A DNA stretch of 26,166 nt from Coprococcus sp. Its GTDB lineage: Bacteria; Bacillota; Clostridia; Lachnospirales; Lachnospiraceae. A model generated the notes under the pieces. That model did no database searches, had not been told where the DNA came from, and saw only the letters and a program-made list of their open reading frames with translations. Below are positions 8,076 through 15,787 of the stretch, in pieces. The DNA lies in assembly GCA_016297495.1 (NCBI GenBank), contig JAEDGN010000034.1, positions 1-26,166 on the forward strand, written 5' to 3'. Positions within the stretch are counted from its first letter, which is position 1, and each line of letters starts with the position of its first letter. The translations under genes and the position numbers were made by a program.

Positions 8076-10088
8076 ATGGTGAATCATAAATGTAAGAGAG
8101 CTGTGTTTGGTATTACCACAGCTCTTGTTTTTTCAGCTTGTACGCTGCCGGTAATGGCTGCACCTGTTTATGTGAATACGGACGCTGGAATGTCTGTTGT
8201 CAGTACGGACAGCACTTTTGTTGGCGGTCTGGATCTGGAAGCGCAGATTATTACGACAGTTGAACAGGATCAGCGTTCTCCTTATGCAAAGAAGGGAATT
8301 GCTGTTACGGAGGATTTCCTTGAGATTCGTACAACGCCTGATCAGGAAGGAGAAGTTGTTGGTAAGCTTTATACAGGTTCCGGTTGTGAGATTCAGGAAG
8401 TCAATGATGGCTGGGCTCACATTTTATCCGGTGACTGTGAAGGTTATGTAGAGATAAAATATTTGCTGACAGGTACTGACGCGGAGGCTTATGCCGCAGA
8501 AAATGATGTTTCGGCACTTGTAGCGAAATCTCAGAATGAGAAGATGTTTTTATATGAAGAAGCTTCAGCTGATTCTAAAATTGTTGCCACAGTTTTATGG
8601 GATCAGGAACTGACGGTGCTTGACTCATCTGAGGATGGTTTATGGATGCAGGTGAAGATCGGTGACAAGACTGGTTTTATTCCGGCAGATTCAGTTATTC
8701 TGGATGTCAAGTATGAGGAAGCTGTTTCTGTTGAGGACGAAGCGAAGAAGTCTGAGGAAGAATCTGAAACTTCTGAAACGGAAAGTGCAGAGACAGAAAC
8801 ATCTGTTTCAATAGAAGATGTTAATGAGACAGTCTGGGCTACGTATTCTGTAAGCATTCGTGCCAATGCTTCTGCAGATGCTGAAAGACTGGGCGTTTTA
8901 GTTGGAAGTGACAGTATTACCCGCACAGGTATTTGTGACAATGGCTGGAGCCGTGTTGATTACAATGGCGCCGAAGGTTATATTAAGAGCGAATATCTGA
9001 CAACTAAAGAGCCGGCTGCAGCAGAACCGGAGGAAAAGAAAGAGACAGTATATGCAACGGCAGGAGTGAATATCCGTGCGAAGGCATCAGCAGATTCAGA
9101 TATTATTGGAACATTGATTGTCGGCTACAGTATTACAAGAACATCTGACAGCGACGGCTGGAGTAAGGTTGATTATAACGGCAAGACAGGCTATATCAAG
9201 AGTGAATACCTGTCGACGACAAAGCCGCAGATCGACAATTCATCAACTACTGAGGAAGTGAAGGAAACAGTATATGCGACAGCAGGGGTGAATATCCGTG
9301 CAAAGGCATCAACGGATTCAGAGATTCTTGGAACACTGGCTGCAGGCAGCAGTATCACAAGAACATCCAACAGCAATGGCTGGAGTAAGGTTGATTATAA
9401 CGGCAAGACAGGCTATATTAAGAGTGATTATCTGACGACAACGAAGCCGCAGAACCAGAGCAGTTCTTCTTCAGGTAATACAATTGAAGAGGTTAATGAA
9501 ACTGTATATGCTACAGATGGTGTGAATATACGTGCAAAAGCATCGGCGGATTCAGAGAAGATAGGTTCTCTGGCAGCAGGAAACAGTATTACCCGTACCG
9601 GTAAATTAAGCAATGGCTGGAGCCGTGTGGAATTCAGCGGCAAGACAGGCTATATCAAGAGTGATTACCTGACAACAACAAAACCGTCTGTAACAACCGG
9701 TTCTTCTACAACTGCTTCCTCTTCCAATTCTTCATTGGGACAGCAGATCGCAGATTACGCAGTTCAGTTTGAGGGCAATCCTTATGTATACGGCGGCAAC
9801 AGTCTGACGGATGGCGTTGACTGCTCCGGCTTTACACAGCAGGTATATCTGCACTTTGGTTATTCTATACCGAGACGTGCAAGCATTCAGGCTACAGTGG
9901 GTACTTCTGTAGCAATCAGTGAACTTCAGCCGGGTGATCTTGTATTCTATGGTGATGAGACAGGCGTTGGCCATGTAGCTTTGTATATAGGCGGCGGCCA
10001 GGTCATTCATGCAAGTACGCCTTCAACGGGAATCATCATTTCTGATCTGTATTACAGATCACCAATGTGTGCACGACGCATTATCTAA
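8076..10088 (+). CDS. Secreted NlpC/P60 peptidoglycan hydrolase with six SH3b domains
   Basis: A 670-residue exported endopeptidase expected to cut stem peptides in peptidoglycan. The signal peptide spans about residues 1-29 (ends PVMAA). Two divergent SH3b domains (about 74-132 and 145-210) are followed by a Ser/Glu-rich linker. Four closely related SH3b repeats come next (about 249-311, 321-383, 394-459, 472-536), joined by Ser/Thr-rich linkers. The C-terminal NlpC/P60 domain (554-670) has Cys583 in DCSGF, His633 in GHVALYIG and His645 as the third polar residue, so the triad is complete. ATG 8076 is preferred over ATG 8070 because GAGG (8065-8068) is too close to the latter. The gene stands alone between its promoter and terminator. 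Confidence 0.93.
   Translation: MVNHKCKRAVFGITTALVFSACTLPVMAAPVYVNTDAGMSVVSTDSTFVGGLDLEAQIITTVEQDQRSPYAKKGIAVTEDFLEIRTTPDQEGEVVGKLYTGSGCEIQEVNDGWAHILSGDCEGYVEIKYLLTGTDAEAYAAENDVSALVAKSQNEKMFLYEEASADSKIVATVLWDQELTVLDSSEDGLWMQVKIGDKTGFIPADSVILDVKYEEAVSVEDEAKKSEEESETSETESAETETSVSIEDVNETVWATYSVSIRANASADAERLGVLVGSDSITRTGICDNGWSRVDYNGAEGYIKSEYLTTKEPAAAEPEEKKETVYATAGVNIRAKASADSDIIGTLIVGYSITRTSDSDGWSKVDYNGKTGYIKSEYLSTTKPQIDNSSTTEEVKETVYATAGVNIRAKASTDSEILGTLAAGSSITRTSNSNGWSKVDYNGKTGYIKSDYLTTTKPQNQSSSSSGNTIEEVNETVYATDGVNIRAKASADSEKIGSLAAGNSITRTGKLSNGWSRVEFSGKTGYIKSDYLTTTKPSVTTGSSTTASSSNSSLGQQIADYAVQFEGNPYVYGGNSLTDGVDCSGFTQQVYLHFGYSIPRRASIQATVGTSVAISELQPGDLVFYGDETGVGHVALYIGGGQVIHASTPSTGIIISDLYYRSPMCARRII
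8820..9690 (+). repeat. Four tandem SH3b-coding repeats
   Basis: Units start near 8826, 9042, 9264 and 9498, with periods of 216, 222 and 234 bp. Units 2 and 3 share an identical 41-bp block (9156-9196 and 9378-9418), offset exactly 222 bp. This suggests recent duplication or gene conversion. Confidence 0.85.
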
Positions 10089-10106
10089 CTCAATACATAA
10101 AAAGCG

Positions 10107-10151
10107 AAACCGCATATCTTCAGGAAGTATCCTGTGGATATGCGGTTTTTC
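10107..10151 (+). terminator. Terminator of the NlpC/P60 gene
   Basis: A 12-bp perfect stem, AAACCGCATATC (10107-10118) with GATATGCGGTTT (10137-10148), carries an inner AGGA/TCCT pairing and ends in a T run. The right arm also contains a near-match to a DnaA box on the minus strand (10133-10141). Confidence 0.9.
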
Positions 10152-10285
10152 TGATTACATAAAATTTTACAAGTATATGCGGATAAATGCATACCATGTT
10201 AAAAATGTCGAATTGTTAAAAATGCACAATAATTATGTGAAAAGATGTCGAACATGCCATAGCGACGAGTGGAAAAGAGAAGAAG

Positions 10286-10395
10286 TTATCACCAGGTTAT
10301 CCACAGGAAAAAATGCTGGAAAACCTTAATTTTGGACTTATTCACAGAGTTATCCACTTTATCCACCGGTGATTTGGATAAATTCTGGTGGATAT
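10286..10395. other. DnaA-box cluster in a gene-free region
   Basis: Matches to TTATCCACA on the + strand are: TTATCACCA (10286, two mismatches), TTATCCACA (10297, perfect), TTATTCACA (10338, one), TTATCCACT (10350, one) and TTATCCACC (10359, one). On the - strand are TTATCCAAA (10373-10381, one) and ATATCCACC (10387-10395, two). The third to fifth boxes are 12 and 9 bp apart. This density is what is seen at bacterial origins and at DnaA titration clusters. No dnaA, dnaN or rpmH gene is present here, and gene direction does not change across it. Confidence 0.7.
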
Positions 10396-10581
10396 CTTGA
10401 GGAAAAAGACAAATATATGTTTTGTTCAAAACGTAAAATCGATAAAAAAAGGCAAAATTTTAACGAAAAAGCTTGACTTTTTTGTTGACAAATAATAGTA
10501 ATAAACAGAGGAAAAATTCAAAATAAAAACCAATAAAGAATGAAAATAATCAAATATTATTTGAAAATTCTATAAATTAAC
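10396..10581. other. AT-rich non-coding tract
   Basis: This stretch is very A/T-rich with no credible coding frame. It joins the DnaA-box cluster to the hpf promoter. It contains TTGACT (10473-10478) and TTGACA (10485-10490) without well-placed -10 elements. The run TAA-TAG-TAA-TAA (10493-10504) resembles a DnaA-trio, but lies about 110 bp from the nearest box. Confidence 0.5.
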
Positions 10582-10609
10582 TTGAAAGAACCGACTAATA
10601 TGTTATAAT
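10582..10609 (+). promoter_or_regulatory. Promoter of hpf
   Basis: TTGAAA (10582-10587), 16 bp, TATAAT (10604-10609) preceded by TGT (extended -10). The predicted start is near 10616, with a leader of about 75 nt. Confidence 0.75.
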
Positions 10610-10621
10610 ATAGATATAGTT

Positions 10622-10634
10622 TTACAAGTTGTAA
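10622..10634. promoter_or_regulatory. Perfect palindrome at the hpf transcription start (possible operator)
   Basis: TTACAA-G-TTGTAA is a 6-1-6 perfect palindrome about 12 bp after the -10 box. Its place suits a dimeric repressor. The cognate protein is not identifiable. Confidence 0.4.
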
Positions 10635-10690
10635 GACAGTAATACCCTGATTGAGTTCAGTGGAATATAGATGGTGAAGGAGATGGTTGT

Positions 10691-11218
10691 ATGCGTTATA
10701 TTATCAGCGGCCGCAATATTACTGTTACAGAAGGTTTGAAAGAGGCAATTTATTCCAAGCTTGGAAAGCTTGAGAAATACTTCACACCGGATACAGAGGT
10801 TATTGTTACCTTGAGTGTTGAGAAGCAGCGGCAGAAGATTGAAGTGACTGTACCTGTAAAAGGGCATACAATCCGTGCCGAGCAGGCAAGTGATGATATG
10901 TATGTATCGATTGATCTGGTTGAAGAGATTATCGTGCGTCAGCTGAGAAAGTATAAAACAAAAATTGCCAATCAGCAGCACGGCAGACAGAATTTCCAGC
11001 AGACATATCTGGATATGGAGACAGGCGAGGATGAAGAAATCAGAATTGTAAGAAGCAAGAAGTTTGCTGTGAAGCCGATGGATCCGGAAGAAGCATGTGT
11101 GGAAATGGAGCTGCTGGGACATTCATTTTTTGTATTCCGCAATGCACAGACAGATGAGATTAATGTGGTGTACAAGAGGAAAGGCAATACCTATGGTCTG
11201 ATTGAACCGGAGAGATAA
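10691..11218 (+). CDS. hpf: Ribosome hibernation promoting factor, long form
   Basis: A 175-residue protein of the long HPF class. The N-terminal HPF/YfiA domain (about 1-100, starting 'MRYIISGRNITVTEGLKEAIYSKLGKLEKYF') binds the decoding region of idle ribosomes. The C-terminal domain (about 118-175, 'RSKKFAVKPMDPEEACVEMELLGHSFFVFRN') dimerises and joins two 70S ribosomes into a 100S particle. AAGGAG (10678-10682) gives the start. It has its own promoter and terminator, and lies just upstream of secA as in many Firmicutes. Expression is usually tied to stationary phase; here the nearby palindrome and DnaA boxes are candidate control sites. Confidence 0.95.
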   Translation: MRYIISGRNITVTEGLKEAIYSKLGKLEKYFTPDTEVIVTLSVEKQRQKIEVTVPVKGHTIRAEQASDDMYVSIDLVEEIIVRQLRKYKTKIANQQHGRQNFQQTYLDMETGEDEEIRIVRSKKFAVKPMDPEEACVEMELLGHSFFVFRNAQTDEINVVYKRKGNTYGLIEPER

Positions 11219-11243
11219 AAAGATAATAACTGATGCCCGGAAA

Positions 11244-11277
11244 GGGGCTGCCACATGAGTGGCAGCCTCTTCTTTTT
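11244..11277 (+). terminator. Terminator of hpf
   Basis: The stem GGCTGCCAC (11246-11254) with GTGGCAGCC (11259-11267) has a 4-nt loop (ATGA) and is followed by TCTTCTTTTTC. Confidence 0.9.
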
Positions 11278-11305
11278 CTGTGCATAACGTTTATTCTTTT
11301 TTTAT

Positions 11306-11334
11306 TTGCAAATAGCGGTATATAGTGTTAGAAT
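11306..11334 (+). promoter_or_regulatory. Probable secA promoter
   Basis: TTGCAA (11306-11311), 17 bp, TAGAAT (11329-11334). It lies between the hpf terminator and secA. Confidence 0.55.
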
Positions 11335-11379
11335 AAATGGGATATAGACGCAATTATGAATATATTAGGAGAGAATTAT

Positions 11380-13983
11380 ATGGGATTATTCAGTAAGATC
11401 ATGGGTACTCACAGTGAGAGAGAACTGAAGAAAGTATATCCGATCGTTGATAAAATCGAGGCGCTTGCTCCGGAGATGGAGAAATTGTCAGATGAGGAGC
11501 TGAGAGCCAAAACAGATGAATTCAGAAAGCGCCTGGCAGAAGGCGAGACACTTGATGATCTTCTGGTGGAAGCTTATGCTGTTGTGAGAGAGGCTGCAAC
11601 CCGTGTACTGGGTATGCGGCATTACCGGGTACAGTTAATCGGCGGCGTTATTCTGCATCAGGGCCGTATTGCCGAGATGAAGACGGGTGAAGGTAAGACA
11701 CTGGTGGCAACATTACCGGCTTATCTGAATGCTTTGGAAGGTAAGGGCGTTCATATTGTAACGGTCAATGACTATCTGGCCAACCGAGATGCAGAATGGA
11801 TGGGTGCTGTTCATCGATTCCTGGGCCTGAGCGTGGGTGTTATATTGAACAGTATGAATTCCGAAGAGCGACGAGCCGCTTATCAGTGTGATATTACCTA
11901 TGCTACCAACAATGAACTTGGTTTTGATTATCTTCGTGATAATATGGCTGTTTATGAGAAGCAGCTGGTACAGCGTGAACTGAACTATGCCATCATCGAT
12001 GAGGTGGACTCTGTATTGATTGATGAGGCACGTACACCTCTGATTATTTCCGGTCAGAGCGGTAAGTCAACGGCTCTTTACAATACCTGCGATTATCTGG
12101 CAAAGCGCATGGTCAAGGGTGAGCGTAAGGGCGAGATCAATAAGATGACCGTTATAATGGGCGAGGAAGTCGAAGAGACAGGTGATTTTATTGTCAATGA
12201 AAAGGAAAAACATGTTGTTATGACAGAGCAGGGTGTTAAGAAGGTGGAACAGTATTTCCATCTGAACAATCTGGCGGATGCTGAGAATCTGGAGATTCAG
12301 CATGTTATGACACTTGCCCTTCGTGCCAATTATCTCATGGCACGGGACAAGAACTATGTGGTTAAGGATGGCGAAGTGCTGATCGTTGATGAATTTACCG
12401 GACGTATCATGCCGGGACGCCGTTATTCGGATGGCCTCCATCAGGCAATCGAGGCGAAGGAAGGTGTAGATGTTAAGCGTGAGAGCAGAACACTGGCAAC
12501 AATTACGCTGCAGAACTTCTTCAATAAATACGCAAAGACAGCCGGTATGACAGGTACAGCCCTGACGGAGGAGAATGAATTCCGTGAGATTTATGGCCTG
12601 GATGTTATTGAGATTCCGCCGAACAAGAAGGTAATCCGAGTGGATCATGATGATGTCGTATATGGGACTCACAGGGAAAAGATCAATGCTATTGTAGAGG
12701 ATATTATAGAGACGCATAAAAAAGGACAGCCTGTACTGGTTGGTACGATCACCATCGAAGGATCCGAAGAACTCAGTAATATGCTCAGAAAACAGGGCAT
12801 TCCGCATAATGTACTGAATGCCAAGTATCATGAGAAGGAAGCTCAGATTGTTGCGGATGCAGGTGAAAGAGGTGCGGTTACCATTGCGACCAATATGGCC
12901 GGCCGTGGTACGGATATCAAGCTGGGAGAAGGTGTGGCCGAGCTGGGTGGTCTGAAGATCATCGGTACAGAACGTCATGAGGCGAGACGTATTGACAATC
13001 AGCTGCGTGGCCGTGCAGGACGACAGGGGGATCCGGGTGACACCCGTTTCTATATTTCACTGGAAGATGATCTGATGCGTCTTTTCGGTTCGGACAAGAT
13101 GATGAAAGTGTTCAATGCCCTTTCTCATGAAGATGGTATGGCCATTGAACACAAAATGTTGTCCAGTGCTGTTGAGAAGGCTCAGAAGAAGATTGAGTCC
13201 AACAACTTCTCCATTCGAAAGAATCTGCTGGAATATGACCAGGTCATTAATGAACAGCGTGAGCTGATCTACGAGGAGCGCCGCCGTGTCCTTAAAGGCG
13301 AGAGCATGAGAGATGAGATTCTGCGAATGATTGGCGATGTCGTAAAGGCTGAGGTTTCGGATGTTATTGAAGATGGTCAGAGCCCGGAGGAATGGAATCT
13401 CCTCATGTTAAACAGAACCTTGCTTCCGATTGCACCGATTCGTCCTCTTTCTATGAATCATGATGATTATAAAGGCTATACAAGAGAACGTCTGATTGAT
13501 GAGATAACGGAGAAGGTAAAAGAACTCTATGCCCAGAAAGAGAAGGAAATTGAACAGGAAACAGGTTCTGCGGAAACCTTCCGTGAGGTTGAGCGTGTAT
13601 TTCTTTTGAAAGTCATCGATAATAAATGGATGAGCCATATTGATGATATGGATCAGCTTCGTCAGGGCATTTCCCTGCAGGCCTATGCGCAGAAGGATCC
13701 TGTTGTAGAATATCGGTATGCAGGTATTGAGATGTTTGAGGAAATGATTGCATCCATTTCCAAGGATATTGTCACGATTATGCTGCATATCCGCAAAAAA
13801 CCGGAAACAGAGAGAAAGCAGGAGGTTAAGGTGACCGGCACCAACAAAGATGATTCCGGCCCAAGGAAGCCTGTCCGCAGGAACAATAAAAAAGTGTTGC
13901 CGAACGATCCATGTCCGTGCGGTAAATGCTATCCGGATGGAAAGCCAATTAAATACAAGAATTGCTGTGGACGCAATAAATAA
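11380..13983 (+). CDS. secA: Preprotein translocase motor ATPase SecA
   Basis: An 867-residue DEAD-like ATPase that drives secretory proteins through SecYEG. Walker A GEGKT is at residues 103-107, and the Walker B/DEAD-like DEVDSVLIDEAR begins at 207. 'TIATNMAGRGTDIKLG' and 'QLRGRAGRQGDPG' are motifs of the second RecA-like domain. The wing/scaffold and two-helix-finger regions are present, so the length is complete. ATG 11380 is chosen for AGGAGAG (11367-11373); an upstream ATG at 11356 has no site. The C-terminal zinc motif is C845-P-C847, C862-C863, with 14 residues between the pairs plus Cys850. The usual SEC-C spacing is 8. prfB follows, the common Firmicutes order. Confidence 0.97.
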   Translation: MGLFSKIMGTHSERELKKVYPIVDKIEALAPEMEKLSDEELRAKTDEFRKRLAEGETLDDLLVEAYAVVREAATRVLGMRHYRVQLIGGVILHQGRIAEMKTGEGKTLVATLPAYLNALEGKGVHIVTVNDYLANRDAEWMGAVHRFLGLSVGVILNSMNSEERRAAYQCDITYATNNELGFDYLRDNMAVYEKQLVQRELNYAIIDEVDSVLIDEARTPLIISGQSGKSTALYNTCDYLAKRMVKGERKGEINKMTVIMGEEVEETGDFIVNEKEKHVVMTEQGVKKVEQYFHLNNLADAENLEIQHVMTLALRANYLMARDKNYVVKDGEVLIVDEFTGRIMPGRRYSDGLHQAIEAKEGVDVKRESRTLATITLQNFFNKYAKTAGMTGTALTEENEFREIYGLDVIEIPPNKKVIRVDHDDVVYGTHREKINAIVEDIIETHKKGQPVLVGTITIEGSEELSNMLRKQGIPHNVLNAKYHEKEAQIVADAGERGAVTIATNMAGRGTDIKLGEGVAELGGLKIIGTERHEARRIDNQLRGRAGRQGDPGDTRFYISLEDDLMRLFGSDKMMKVFNALSHEDGMAIEHKMLSSAVEKAQKKIESNNFSIRKNLLEYDQVINEQRELIYEERRRVLKGESMRDEILRMIGDVVKAEVSDVIEDGQSPEEWNLLMLNRTLLPIAPIRPLSMNHDDYKGYTRERLIDEITEKVKELYAQKEKEIEQETGSAETFREVERVFLLKVIDNKWMSHIDDMDQLRQGISLQAYAQKDPVVEYRYAGIEMFEEMIASISKDIVTIMLHIRKKPETERKQEVKVTGTNKDDSGPRKPVRRNNKKVLPNDPCPCGKCYPDGKPIKYKNCCGRNK

Positions 13984-13993
13984 TCAAATAAAC

Positions 13994-14038
13994 AGGCTGT
14001 GAATCCGCATTAATTCGGAAGAAAATTCACAGCCTTTT
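13994..14038 (+). terminator. Hairpin between secA and prfB
   Basis: AGGCTGTGAAT (13994-14004) pairs perfectly with ATTCACAGCCT (14025-14035) and is followed by a short TTTTAT. No promoter is evident between it and prfB, so it may be a leaky terminator or attenuator. Confidence 0.7.
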
Positions 14039-14070
14039 ATCATTGTTAAATAAAGAAAGAGGTGATTTTG

Positions 14071-15196
14071 GTGGTCGAGTTTGATCAGATCAAGTTTGCA
14101 TTGAACGGCTATGCCGTACCATTAAAAGAAGTGGGGGATTCACTTTGACCTGGCTAATAAGCAGTCAAGGATTGAAGAACTGGAGCGAATGATGGAGGAG
14201 CCGGGTTTCTGGGACAATGCCGATAAGGCCAATGAAGCCATGAAGGAGCTCAAGAATCTGAAAGATACGGCAGAAGAATACAGACGTCTTCAAACTGCCT
14301 ATGAGGATGTGGAGACGCTGCTGGAGATGGGATATGAAGAAGAGGATGCATCACTGATACCAGAAGTGCAGGAAGCCATGAGTGATTTTGAAAAGCGCTT
14401 TGAACATCTTCGAATTAAAACGCTTTTATCGGAGGAGTATGATAGTGATAACGCTATTCTGACACTCCATGCCGGGGCGGGCGGCACGGAGGCCTGTGAC
14501 TGGGTGAGTATGCTGTTCCGTATGTATACACGATGGGCAGAGAAAAATGGCTTTACTACAACAGTGCTGGATTATCTGGACGGAGAGGAAGCGGGCATCA
14601 AATCCGTAACTGTGGAGATTGCCGGCGAGAATGCCTATGGCTATCTGAAGAGTGAAAAGGGTATTCATCGGTTAGTACGTATTTCACCTTTTAATGCTGC
14701 GGGCAAGAGGCAGACTTCCTTTGCTTCCTGTGATGTGATGCCGGACATTGAGGAAGATTTGGATATTGAAATTAATGAGGATGATCTGAGAATTGATACT
14801 TACAGATCCAGTGGTGCTGGTGGTCAGCATATCAACAAGACATCCTCTGCTATTCGTATTACGCATTTACCGACCAATATTGTTGTACAGTGTCAGAATG
14901 AGCGTTCTCAGCATATGAATAAAGACAAAGCAATGCAGATGCTGAAAGCAAAGTTGTATTTGCTGAAGCAGCAGGAGAACCAGGAAAAACTGTCCGGCAT
15001 ACGCGGTGAGGTTAAGGACAATGCATGGGGAAGCCAGATCCGTTCCTATGTCATGCAGCCGTATAAGCTGGTGAAAGATCACCGGACTTCAGCTGAAAGC
15101 AGCAATGTGGATGCAGTGATGGATGGCAATATAGATGTTTTTATCAATGCCTATCTGAAATGGAATAATCTTCTGAAAAATCAGCCTCAGGAATAG
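14071..15196 (+). CDS. prfB: Peptide chain release factor 2, with +1 programmed frameshift
   Basis: Release factor 2 ends translation at UGA and UAA. The first 25 codons run from GTG 14071 to CTT 14143-14145 and meet an in-frame TGA (14146-14148). A +1 slip at CTT-TGA-C continues in the frame starting GAC 14147, giving 374 residues. A GGGGG tract (14133-14137) upstream acts as the internal Shine-Dalgarno-like stimulator. The shifted part contains 'RISPFNAAGKRQTSF', whose SPF is the RF2 stop-recognition tripeptide, and the GGQ motif in 'SSGAGGQHINKTSSAIR' for peptidyl-tRNA hydrolysis. AAAGAGGTGA (14056-14065) supports the GTG start. Frameshifting at this site is the known autoregulation of RF2: low RF2 raises slippage. 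Confidence 0.95.
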
Positions 15197-15232
15197 GCTG
15201 CTGCTGTGATTATTTTTTTCTGAGAAAAATAG

Positions 15233-15261
15233 TTGCATCGGGTCGTTTTTTGTGTTACTAT
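15233..15261 (+). promoter_or_regulatory. Probable promoter of the ACT-hom operon
   Basis: TTGCAT (15233-15238), 17 bp, TACTAT (15256-15261) with an upstream TGT (extended -10). The leader would be about 43 nt, too short for a T-box or riboswitch. Confidence 0.5.
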
Positions 15262-15310
15262 CGTTCTAGTAAAAACAAGTGTTTTTCCAGTGCGAACAAA
15301 GGGTGGTTTT

Positions 15311-15754
15311 ATGGACAGCAACAATAAGTATTACATTGTGAAGGAGAAAGCATTACCGGAGGTCCTTCTGAAGGTTGTAGAGGCAAAACGGATGATTGAT
15401 TCTGAGAAAGCCGTGACTGTGCAGGAGGCAACGGATGCTGTGGGCATCAGCAGAAGTTCATTTTATAAGTACAAAGATGATATTATTCCTTTTCATGAGA
15501 ATATTCATGGGAGGACCATCACATTGAGTATACAGCTGGATGATGAACCGGGAGTCCTCTCCGGAATCCTGGGGAGAATTGCCGATTTTCATGCCAATAT
15601 ACTGACCATACACCAGGCCATCCCGATTAACGGGGTGGCATCACTGACGTTGAGTATAGATATACTGCCTACATCGGGAGATTTTTCTGCACTTGTGGAA
15701 ACGCTGAATGCGATGAAAGGCGTTCACGATATAAAAATACTTGGAAGAGAATAG
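15311..15754 (+). CDS. pheB: ACT domain-containing protein, PheB family
   Basis: A 147-residue protein with an N-terminal helix-turn-helix-like segment (about 15-60, 'VQEATDAVGISRSSFYKYKDDIIPF') and a C-terminal ACT domain (about 70-147, 'ITLSIQLDDEPGVLSGILGRIADFHANILTIHQ'). ACT domains bind amino acids, so a regulatory or sensory role in aspartate-family synthesis is likely; no catalytic residues are visible. AAAGGGTGG (15298-15306) supports ATG 15311. It is 33 bp before hom, and this pairing recurs in clostridia. The name follows the Bacillus homologue, whose function is poorly defined. Confidence 0.85.
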   Translation: MDSNNKYYIVKEKALPEVLLKVVEAKRMIDSEKAVTVQEATDAVGISRSSFYKYKDDIIPFHENIHGRTITLSIQLDDEPGVLSGILGRIADFHANILTIHQAIPINGVASLTLSIDILPTSGDFSALVETLNAMKGVHDIKILGRE

Positions 15755-15787
15755 AATGGCACTGAGCAGCAGATGCAGGAGGAGATT

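Noticed and set aside
8820..9690. CRISPR-like or non-coding tandem repeat
   Set aside because: The repeats are in frame, 216-234 bp long and encode SH3b domains.
10009..10329. 106-codon open frame after the NlpC/P60 gene
   Set aside because: It begins inside the hydrolase gene, runs through its terminator and the DnaA boxes, and has no ribosome site.
10133..10560. Main chromosome origin (oriC)
   Set aside because: The box cluster and AT-rich tract fit, but genes on both sides are on the same strand and dnaA, dnaN and rpmH are absent. I keep it as a DnaA-box cluster only.
12067..12978. Long antisense open frame inside secA (303 codons)
   Set aside because: It mirrors the codon structure of a certain secA gene, has no ribosome site or recognisable domain, and its residue composition is that of a shadow frame.
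15182..15222. Terminator after prfB
   Set aside because: CAGCCT/AGGCTG form only a 6-bp stem, and the T run begins more than 10 bases later; too weak to list.
15262..15310. T-box or threonine riboswitch before the ACT-hom operon
   Set aside because: The leader is only about 43 nt and holds no specifier loop or T-box sequence.
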